DNA of 64,000 nucleotides from Ovis canadensis (taxonomy: Eukaryota; Chordata; Mammalia; Artiodactyla; Bovidae). The DNA lies in NCBI RefSeq assembly GCF_042477335.2, contig NC_091255.1, positions 44,308,501-44,372,500 on the forward strand, in the 5' to 3' direction. The translations under genes were made by a program, and so were the position numbers. The notes under the pieces were generated by a model. It did not search any database. It worked only from the letters and a program-made list of their open reading frames with translations, and was not told the DNA's origin. Positions 56,256 through 64,000 of this stretch are shown piece by piece; positions within the stretch are counted from its first letter, which is position 1; each line of letters starts with the position of its first letter.

Positions 56256-57170
56256 CTGAATACTTGAAAAACAAAGAAAATAATCATGTTTCTCAGAAGT
56301 TATATGTTACAGCAATAAACACACCTTTCCAAGGATCCCTCACCCACTCTTTTATTTGACAGATTTACACTGAGCACTGACTATATGCCGGCTATTGTCC
56401 AAGGCTCTGAGGACACAGCAGGGGGTGTCTCTGCATGGGTGTAGATCTTGGGTAGTTGCAGTGGTAAGGTGCTGCTTATAAACATATGCAAAAATTGACT
56501 TAAGCTGCAAAGGAAATCTGTTAATTCCAAAAGAAATGCTACACACAAGCCCTATTTTCTTTTTAACCACAATTGAAAAGATTAGAAAGAAATAATAAAA
56601 GTAGAAATGAAACCCACCAATCACTTAGAAACATTAAAACTCTCTTATAAGCAAACTTAAGATCAAAAATAACATTAAAGCCTTGGTGCAGAGAATTTGG
56701 AAAAAGAATTTATATCTATAAGATGTACACACACATGTCTATGAGATAACATTTTTTCCAAGAACACAGCTAAAGTCAGAGCTAGGAAGGAGTTCCTCAC
56801 AATCATTACTGTTTTTAACATTTTCCTAGAAGGAATAGCCAATACAATTCGAGGACAAAACAAGAAGTTCCATTACTTATAAACAGCATCAGATTGGCAA
56901 AGACAAAATTTAATTCCCATTCACTGAGCCCAGTCAGAAGGGACACAAATTGGTACAAGCCTGCCCTTGCTCTGGTCCAGTAATCCCATTTCTAGGAAGT
57001 TTCCTGCAGAAGTCCTTACATTCAGGACTTCTGAATGTTCAGGTAGGCCCCTTACAAGGGTCTGGAAACAATGGTGCATTAATGAAGGATTAGCTTAAAA
57101 ATTCCATGAGGACATTCTGGAATATTCTGGGATGGCCAAAAAAAAAAAAAAAAAGAGGTAAATCTATATA
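56256..57170. other. AT-rich unique sequence; A17 run
   Basis: Around 56360-56450 the words 'cactgagcactgactatatg' look like an old L2/MIR motif. A run of about 17 A lies at 57138-57154. No gene recognised. Confidence 0.35.
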
Positions 57171-57385
57171 ACTGCTATTCTTCTTCAGGGGCAATTTTGC
57201 CTCCCAGGCAGGGAACATTTGACAACATCTAGAGAACCTTTTACTTTTTAATCATATGGTGGAGGGTGTTACTGGCATCTGGTGGGTGGCAGCCAGGGAT
57301 GCTACTCAACATCCTATAGCACACAGGACTGCGCCCCAGTAGGGAACAATCTTGCCCTGAAGATCAATAGTGCCAAAGCTGGGAA
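57171..57385. repeat. MER20-like hAT DNA transposon
   Basis: Ordered hallmarks are 'cttcaggggcaattttgcct', 'gttactggcatctggtgggt', 'gatgctactcaacatcctat' and 'caatagtgccaaagctggga'. This is an ancient non-autonomous hAT element. Confidence 0.65.
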
Positions 57386-57387
57386 AC

Positions 57388-57516
57388 CCTGCTGCTGCTT
57401 CTTAGTGGCTCAGTCACGTCTGACTCTTTGTGACACTTCAGACTGTAGCCTGCCAGGCTCTTCTGTCCATGGGACTGTTCAGGCAAGTAGACTGGAGTAG
57501 GTTGCCATTTCCTAGT
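57388..57516 (-). repeat. Bov-tA SINE fragment
   Basis: Reverse, truncated copy ('gcctgccaggctcttctgtc', 'gactggagtaggttgccatt') lacking the tRNA-like end. Confidence 0.85.
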
Positions 57517-57835
57517 ATACAGTAACATGGAGAAATACCCACAGTGATTCGTTCAATTCGGAAGGAAGTTCAGAACCACATTTATAGCATGAGACTACTT
57601 TTCTCCCTAAATATATTTATGCTGGTGTACACATAGAAAAAACACTGGAAAATTCATACCATGAGTTTACTCATGCTCATTTACTCAAAACTCTTTTATT
57701 CATTCAACGAACATTGGGTACCCCAAAGCACCAAGCCCTGGTCTCTCCGGTATGCTAGACACTCATCAGGGAACCAGGCAGTAGACACCCCTGCCTTTGT
57801 GGGAACTCTGGGGATTCCTGGAAGGTGCACAGGCA
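57517..57835. other. Unique, with an L2-like tail
   Basis: The stretch near 57685-57820 ('ttattcattcaacgaacatt') resembles L2 in reverse, cut by the following LTR. No gene. Confidence 0.35.
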
Positions 57836-58222
57836 TGGGGAAACTAACAAGACGGCGCCAGTCAGGCTCTCTCGCCTTGTGTTCTATAAGCAGTGACTTT
57901 GCACAGTTATGTAAAGCTGAGACCGCTTATAGCTCTGCACACGCGTGTCACGAGGTACTCGCTTGGTCACAGGCTACTTCTCAAGACGTATGGCTTGAGA
58001 AGGCTACTTCTTGAGATGTATGAGCTTCATCATGAAAGCCCTGGCTGCTGCTGCACCGGGGCTACGCTGGAGTGGCATCATGGTTATGTTGTGGCTGTGT
58101 TACGGTTGCCATGCCAGCCAGGAGAGAATAAACATATCTGCAGTTCCTACAGCTCCGCAAGACTCCTTCCAGATTCTTAGCTTGCACCTTACCTACCCTG
58201 GGTTCCGCGAACAGTGCAGACA
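57836..58222 (+). mobile_element. Solo LTR of a ruminant endogenous retrovirus
   Basis: Same LTR family as 39188-39556 but in the opposite orientation. Shared blocks include 'gccagtcaggctctctcgcc', 'cacgaggtactcgcttggtc', 'ctgcagttcctacagctccg' and 'cttacctaccctgggttccg'. An AATAAA poly(A) signal lies at about 58126-58131. A tandem 'ggctacttct' repeat lies at 57979-58012. No internal viral genes are present; ends are approximate. Confidence 0.7.
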
Positions 58223-58359
58223 GTGTAAAGAGGATCAGCGGTAAACGAGGAAAACTGAATTTTTTACTTTCTATGCTTTTGAGGGTTTGACTTTTTTTTT
58301 TTTACTTCTTTTTTAATCAAAAGCATTATATTGCTTTGTAAATAAAAAGCAACAAATAC
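58223..58359. other. Short A/T-run stretch before the pseudogene
   Basis: Contains T12 and A-rich words. The final bases, aaaagcaacaaatac (58345-58359), are the candidate left target duplication of the TUSC2 pseudogene. Confidence 0.5.
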
Positions 58360-60691
58360 CAGAGGTTTCTGTGGAGAGAAAACGGCAGCAGCGTCTGCAA
58401 GCCAAGGCCCAGGCAGGGCATGGCAGCAACGGCCTTGTGAGAGTGCACCTGCCGCCCGGGCATGGGCACCAGTGGCTCCAAAGCTTGGGGCCTGTGGCCC
58501 TTCGCCTTGGGGCAGGGAGGTCTTGCCCTGGAGGTCGCTGAGCAAACTTTGGTGCAACTGTGAGGCCCAAGTTTTGCCCCTCTTTGTATTCATGGGCCAC
58601 AGCTCCACGGTCTACGACAAGGATGGGATCTGGCTCACGAATTCCTTGAGGAGACAAGTGTCAGCAAGAACAGGCAGAAGCAGGCCAAACTGAGGCGGGT
58701 GAATTAAGAACCTGATTCCTCAGGGCACCGTGAAACTGAATTCATCCCTATGGATTTCCCTGTGAACTTCTGTGAGGTGTGAGCCTAGGGTAGTGACAGG
58801 CGTAAACACCTCCTGCCCCAGCAAGAAATCCCTGAGCTCAAGGTGTGGCTTCGAGTGAGGAACCTAGATTGGGGCCACAACCATGAATAAATTCTACTGG
58901 CCTGGAACCTTCAGCTGTGAGCAGGGCTGTCCTAAACGCTGGCTGGCTGTTGGTTGTATGTGGACCAGAGGTGACGTAGTTGGCGAGGGCTGATGGCAGA
59001 ATTACCAGTCCACCTTTCCCAGCAATCCCTACAAGGAGCATGGCAGGGCACATGCTAGTCAAGAATGTCTGGTTCCTGTGCCCTTGCCTGGCCTGCATTC
59101 TTCCAAGCCTGCTAGGGCCCAGCCTTGCTGGAGACTACAGCACTTTACAAGCAAGGTCTGCCTTTTTCCAGCCCCAGGGCTATGGGAGCTGTACACAAGT
59201 GGAAACTTCCTTTCCCTCACTGCCTTTACTCTCTTGTTGGAGCATTTCAATTGTTTGCTACCTCCATTACTCCAGTGTTGGACAGAAGCTGGGGGCAGAA
59301 CAAGCCTGATTCTTCCTGCCTACCTGCCCATTTGTTCCCAGCCCCAGATGAATGGACAATTTGCTGACTGTTAATAAGAGTAGGGACTGGTGTAGGAGGT
59401 TTCTCCCTCTACCCAGAACTGGGATGATCCCTCCCCACTGCAACTAGTTGTTACCCCCCCACCCCAAGTTGAGAGGGCATAGAAGGGGGATCAGGAAGGG
59501 TTCTGGATGCCTATGCCCCATCCCACCCACTGCATCTAATCCTCCTTGCCTTTATACATCCTCAACCCTTTGGTAAGGCACAGCACCTTAGGGCTGGTGC
59601 CAGTAGCTCTGAGGAGCCCACAACCCCTTTCCATTTGGTATGCCCATCCTTTCAGGATCAGTCAAGACAAAAACACTGGAGCCCTGTGTAGGGGCAGAAA
59701 GGAGAGAACAACCATAAAAGGAATACTTAAAATGTAAAAGCTTGCAAATAGCCTGTAACTGATCTAGTCCATGATGTTGTTGGGGCAAAGTCTGACTTCT
59801 AATTCCTTTTTTTTTTTTTTTGGTTGATGTCTCTTTTTTTATTTTTTTATTTTTTAAATTTTAATATCTTTAATTCTTACATGCGTTCCCAAACATGAAG
59901 CCCCCTCCCACCTCCCGCCCCATAACATCTCTCAGGGTCATCCCCATGCACCAGCCCCAAGCATGCTGCATCCTGCGTCAGACATAGACTGGCGATTCAA
60001 TTCTTACATGATAGTATACATGTTAGAATGTCATTCTCCCAAATCATCCCACCCTCTCCCTCTCCCTCTGAGTCCAAAAGTCCGTTATACACATCTGTGT
60101 CTCTTTCCCTGTCTTGCATACAGGGTCGTCATTGCCATCTTCCTAAATTCCATATATATGTGTTAGTATACTGTATTGGTGTTTTTCTTTCTGGCTTACT
60201 TCACTCTGTATAATCGGCTCCAGTTTCATCCATCTCATCAGAACTGATTCAAATGAATTCTTTTTTACGGCTGAGTAATACTCCATTGTGTATATGTACC
60301 ACAGCTTTCTTATCCATTCATCTGCTGATGGACATCTAGGTTGTTTCCATGTCCTGGCTATTATAAACAGTGCTGCGATGAACATTGGGGTACATGTGTC
60401 TCTTTCAATTCTGGTTTCCTTGGTGTGTATGCCCAGCAGTGGGATTGCCGGGTCATAGGTAGTTCTATTTGCAATTTTTTAGGGAATCTCCACACTGTTC
60501 TCCATAGTGGCTGTACTAGTTTGCATTCCCACCAACAGTGTAGGAGGGTTCCTGACTTCTAATTCCTTACTGTGCAAACTCTGTGCTTTAAGTTAGTGTG
60601 AGAAATGGCTTGGGGAGGGTAGTCCTCAATCTAGGAAGGCTGTTGGGTTATTTGTTCAATAAAATTATTTGTAGACCCTGAAAAAAAACAA
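58360..60691 (+). pseudogene. TUSC2P: TUSC2 processed pseudogene (interrupted by L1)
   Basis: The reading frame from ATG 58462 begins MGTSGSKAWGLWPFA, closely resembling the N-terminus of TUSC2 (FUS1), a 110-residue mitochondrial, myristoylated tumour-suppressor protein. Later pieces match it in changing frames: PFVF and YDKDG, then DLAHEFLEET and QAKLRRV, then KNLIPQG, and finally DFPV and CEV before a stop at 58780-58782. Lesions are a stop at 58561-58563 and several shifts; the coding part is 321 bases against 333 expected. It is intronless, followed by a long 3' UTR, AATAAA at 60658-60663 and an A-rich tail from 60681. Flanking repeats aaaagcaacaaatac (58345-58359) and a similar word ending aaacaaatac at 60700 fit a target duplication. 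An L1 at 59809-60551 splits the 3' UTR. It is not functional; the parent gene lies elsewhere. Confidence 0.88.
59809..60551 (-). mobile_element. L1 LINE inserted in the TUSC2 pseudogene
   Basis: A 743-bp reverse L1 fragment: poly(T) at the left, 3' UTR and the ORF2 end ('acggctgagtaatactccat', 'ttgccgggtcataggtagtt'). It is flanked by a perfect 17-bp repeat ctgacttctaattcctt (59792-59808 and 60552-60568). The reverse frame at 60143-60385 is an ORF2 C-terminal fragment (KLWYIYTMEYYSAVKKN). Confidence 0.96.
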
Positions 60692-60700
60692 AACAAATAC

Positions 60701-60914
60701 TACAGATACTAACCAGCACATAGACACAGATGTGAAGAAAGGAATCAGGGCAGCGAGAGTCACAGTTCACAGCAGCAGGTAGGCTGGGCAGGTGATGGGA
60801 CTCAGCCTCCCGCCTGCCTGAGTCTCCGGAAGTGAGGAAGACACCCCCAAACCTGAGAGAAACAAAAGCAGCAGCAACATCCTAGGGAGAAGCCCCACAG
60901 ACAGCAGACAGGAT
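60701..60914. other. Unique sequence
   Basis: No element recognised. Confidence 0.4.
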
Positions 60915-61050
60915 TCTTGTGCTGTGCTCAGCTGCTCAGTTGCAGCAGACTCTTTGCTACCTCATGGACTGTAGCCCGCCAGGCTCCTCTCTTTATGGAA
61001 TTTTTCAGGCAAGAACACTGGAGTGCGTTGCTATTTCCTTCTCCTGGGAT
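60915..61050 (-). repeat. Bov-tA SINE fragment
   Basis: Reverse, truncated copy ('ggactgtagcccgccaggct', 'aagaacactggagtgcgttg'). Approximate flanking words aggattcttgt and aggattgtt suggest a degraded target duplication. Confidence 0.8.
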
Positions 61051-61102
61051 AGGATTGTTAGTCTCTTGAACTTTGTGGTGTAGCGGCAGCATAAAAGACT
61101 AA

Positions 61103-61412
61103 ATGAAAGTCACTCAGTCGTGTCTGACTCTACGAACCCATGGACCATACAGTCCATGGAATTCTCCAGGCCAGAATACTGGAGTGGGTAGCCATTCCCT
61201 TCTCCAGGGGATCCTCCCAACCCAGGGATCAAACCCAGGTCTCCCGCTTTGCAGGCAGATTCTTTACCAGCTGAGCCGCCAAGGAAGCCCAAGAATACTG
61301 GAGTGGGTAGCCTATCTCTTCTCCAGGGGATCTTCCCGACCCAGGAATTGAACCAAGCTTTCCTGCATTGCAGGCGGATTCTTTCACCAGCTGAGCTACC
61401 AGGGAAGCCCTC
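61103..61412 (-). repeat. Dimeric Bov-tA/Bov-A SINE
   Basis: A reverse copy in which a complete unit (to 'gagccgccaaggaagccc', 61290) is followed directly by a second partial unit starting 'aagaatactggagtgggtag' and ending 'gagctaccagggaagccc'. The two units differ at several bases, so the duplication is old or the source was already dimeric. Confidence 0.88.
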
Positions 61413-61689
61413 ATAATAGACAAACCACCACCCTAACAAATTATTAAAATCTCCTTTTTGTGCAGCTGCTCTGGGACTCTACTCGCCCATCCACCCCTGT
61501 AGTTCAAGCACCATAGGGGGTTAACAGCCAGCTATCTATAAGAGCTGTCTATAGGCATAATAGCTGATCTGTAACAACTGTCTATAGATCAGCATCTCAA
61601 GGGAGCCTTCTTGCTGAATCCAGGACCAAAGCGGGGGAGGGGGATATATATATACACCTTGCTACAATAGTGCCCCCTGTCCCCAAGAA
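61413..61689. other. Unique stretch with a small hairpin
   Basis: A perfect 8-bp inverted repeat, gctgatct (61563-61570) and agatcagc (61586-61593), encloses a 15-base loop, near repeated ctgtctata words. Its origin is unclear. Confidence 0.5.
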
Positions 61690-62577
61690 GCAAAGAAAAC
61701 AGCTAAGGGGCTAGCTGTTAAAAAGTATTAGAAAGCCATTAAAGAGAATGAAATAATACCATCTGCAGCAACATGGATGGACCTAGAGAGTGTCATACTG
61801 AGTGAAGTAAGTCAGACAGAGGAAGAGAAATAGTGTATGACATCCCTTATATGTGGAATCTAAAAAGAAATGATACAAATGAACTTACTTCCAAAACAGG
61901 AAGAGACAGACTTAGAGAACAAACTTATGGTTATCAGGGGGAGGCGGGGGGAAGGATGGGGGAAGGAGTAGTTAGGGAGTTTGGGATGGACATGTGCACA
62001 CTGCTATATTTAAAATGGATAACTGGGGGCTTCCCTGGTGGCTCAGCGGTAAAGAATCTGCCTGTCAGTGCAGGAGACACAGGTTTGATTCTGGGTATGG
62101 GAAGATCCCACATTCCGGGGAGCAACTAGCCTCTGTGCCACGACTTTGGAACCGGACTCACCTAGAGCCCAAGGTTCACAATATTCTCCACAATGAGAAG
62201 CCCAAACACTGCAACAAGGAGCAGCCCCCATTCTCTGCAACTAGAGAAAAGTCTATGCAGAAATTGAAGACCCAGCACAGCCAAAAAATAAATAAATAAA
62301 AAATTTTTTAATGCATTTCACTTTAAAATAAATAAATAAATGAATAAAAATGGATAACCAACAAGGACCTACTGTATAGCACGTGGAACTCTGCTCAGTG
62401 TTATGTGGCAGCCTGGATGGAAGGGAAGTTTGAGGGGGAATGGATACATTGTATATATATGGCTGAGCGCCTTCACAGTTCACCTGACACTATTATAACA
62501 CTGTTTATCATCTATACCCCAATCCACAATTAATTAAAAAATAAAATAAAATGTAAAGCAAAAAAAAAAAAAAAACA
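61690..62577 (+). mobile_element. L1 LINE 3' end, split by a SINE
   Basis: Plus-strand L1: ORF2 end ('tcatactgagtgaagtaagt', 'cttatatgtggaatctaaaa'), 3' UTR ('ggacctactgtatagcacgt') and an A15-type tail at about 62560-62575. A CHR-type SINE interrupts it. No intact coding capacity. Confidence 0.9.
62024..62346 (+). repeat. CHR-type tRNA-Glu SINE with target duplication
   Basis: Plus-oriented: 'cttccctggtggctcagcgg', 'gagcaactagcctctgtgcc', 'gaagacccagcacagccaaa' and AAATAAATAAAT tails. It is flanked by a perfect 12-bp repeat aaaatggataac (62012-62023 and 62347-62358). Confidence 0.93.
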
Positions 62578-62799
62578 TTTGAGGGAAAGCGGTGCTGGTG
62601 GGTGAAAGGTCTTTGATAAACAGAACTGTCCCTGAAGAAACAGAGGCCCCTGTCCTCTCCTGTACCCTAGTGACTGGTCACCCAAGGCTTTCATCTGAAT
62701 TGGCTTCTCTAAAGCCAACCAGGATTCTATCAAGCGACGACAACAGTAACTGATACGGAGCTCTTACATTCTGTCTGCGGAACAGAGGGAATCATTATA
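62578..62799. other. Unique sequence
   Basis: No element recognised. Confidence 0.4.
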
Positions 62800-63449
62800 G
62801 TTGCTGCTGTTGTTGTTCAGCCACCCAGTCGTGTCTGACTCTTTGCCACCTCATGGACTGCAGCATACCAGGCCTCCCTCTCTGCCCCTCACCATCTCCT
62901 GAAGTTTGCCCAAATTCATGTTCAGTGCATTGGTGATGCTGTCCAGCCAGCTCATCCTCTGACATCTTCTCCTTCTGCCCTCAATCATTCCCACCATCAG
63001 GGACTTTTCCAATGAGTTGTCTGTTTAAAGCAGATGACCAAAATACTGGCGTTTCAGCTTCAGCATCAGTCCTTCCAGTGAATATTCAGGTTGATTTCCC
63101 TTAAGATTGACTGGTTTGATCTCCGTGCTGTCCAAAGAACTTTCAGGAGTCTTCTCCAGCACCACAGTTTGAAGCCATCAATTCTTTGGTGTTCTGCCTT
63201 CTTTACAGTCCAGCTCTCACAATTGTATGTGCCCACTGGGAAGACCATAACCTTGACCCCTTCATGGATCATTGCCTTGTCGTGGTGAAGGGGCTTGCGT
63301 AACTCAATAAAGCTATGACCCATGCCGTGCAGGGCCACCCAAGACAGATGGGTCATAGCAGAGTTCTGACAAAACGTGATCCACTGGAGGAGGGAATGGC
63401 AAACCACCCCAGTATGCTTGCCGTGAGAACCTCATGAACTGTATAAAAG
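62800..63449 (-). mobile_element. BovB copy: 3' end joined to an inverted 5' region
   Basis: Left part (62800-63257) is reverse BovB from its 3' end inward. The right part (63258-63449) is forward BovB 5' sequence, matching 41079-41275 of the near full-length copy ('cattgccttgtcgtggtgaa', 'ggaggagggaatggcaaacc'). Roughly 2.5 kb of the middle is missing. This fits twin priming with internal deletion. Confidence 0.85.
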
Positions 63450-64000
63450 GAACCTTATTATCACCCACTATACAGATAAAGAAACTGAGACTGAGAGTTA
63501 AGCAAATCACAGATGGCCCTGCACTCACAAATAACCCAGCAGGACTCTTCCTCCTATGCTGCCCTCCCTTCCCAGAGCTGCCATCTTTTTTATAAAGCCA
63601 AATTGAATCTTTAGCTGGGTCTCCAATTCTAGGAGCCAGTCTGAGGGTCTGCTAAGGGCCAAGTATTATTTAATGGATTCACAGTCTTATCTCCCAGGAG
63701 CAAATATTTCCTGGAGCAAGCAGCCAAGTTATTTTTGCCTGGTCCCTATATTGCTAACCACAGAAACAGGAAAGTGTGTTGGTTTCTCACTCTTCATCGT
63801 AATCTCAGGAGGTCTATTCTGGCTCAGTGGTGGTGTAACATCCCCAGGAACCAGGAGCTCTCAGCTGTCTTCTCCATGTGAGGGAGGATCTTGCAGGCTG
63901 TCTTCTGGACCATTTGCCTCAATACTTTCCTCAGTCATTGAGAATAATTTTTCCAAGTAACATATGCAATTTTTTTTTAAAAGAAAAAAGTTTACAGAGG
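63450..64000. other. Unique sequence to window end
   Basis: No gene or clear repeat; the first part ('ttatcacccactatacagat', then 'aaagaaactgagactgagag') may be a short MIR-like word. A T9/A6 run lies near 63971-63987. Confidence 0.35.

Noticed and set aside
1-64000. A novel multi-gene biological system
   Set aside because: Apart from WFIKKN2 and one pseudogene, the window is repeats and unique non-coding sequence; no gene cluster or operon-like layout exists.

Overview
The window is nuclear DNA from a ruminant (cow, sheep or goat type). The evidence is many BovB (RTE) LINE copies, Bov-tA and CHR tRNA-Glu-derived SINEs and ruminant-type L1 tails, on top of older mammalian repeats (MIR, L2, MLT1, MER5/MER20). 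I found no prokaryotic-type system and no CRISPR array. The exact species cannot be read from the sequence alone.

One intact protein-coding gene is visible: WFIKKN2 (GASP-1 family), on the minus strand at 2785-6993. It has two coding exons joined in phase 0 across canonical GT-AG sites and encodes 574 residues with the order signal peptide, WAP, follistatin/Kazal, Ig, Kunitz 1, Kunitz 2, NTR. This family is a secreted antagonist of myostatin and GDF11. A TATA-like element lies about 245 bp upstream of the ATG. From about 7.3 to 12.1 kb is mostly unique upstream flank with a few MIR fragments, where enhancers could sit.

From 12.4 to 64 kb the window is a gene desert built by layered retrotransposition. 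Main blocks are: a BovB at 12.8-16.85 kb that split an L1 tail and was itself hit by three later elements; SINEs with clear target-site duplications (TSDs) at 17.4, 18.3, 39.7, 50.8, 54.8 and 62.0 kb; a nearly full-length but dead BovB at 41.06-44.19 kb; an old L1M at 53.1-54.7 kb split by a BovB and a SINE; L1 insertions at 51.35-52.77 and 59.81-60.55 kb; and two related endogenous-retrovirus LTRs in opposite orientation at 39.2 and 57.8 kb.

The most informative accessory feature is a processed pseudogene of TUSC2 at about 58.36-60.69 kb, with poly(A) signal, A-rich tail and a candidate TSD. A minus-strand L1 with a 17-bp TSD later inserted into its 3' UTR. Other points of interest are a 61-bp poly(A)-tailed insert of unknown source at 53.6 kb, three rearranged (inverted or fold-back) BovB copies, a perfect 100-bp tandem duplication inside a SINE, a degenerate GT-rich minisatellite, a (CCCAG)n tract with strong G-quadruplex potential, and five Pol III B-box-like motifs in tandem downstream of a probable LTR.
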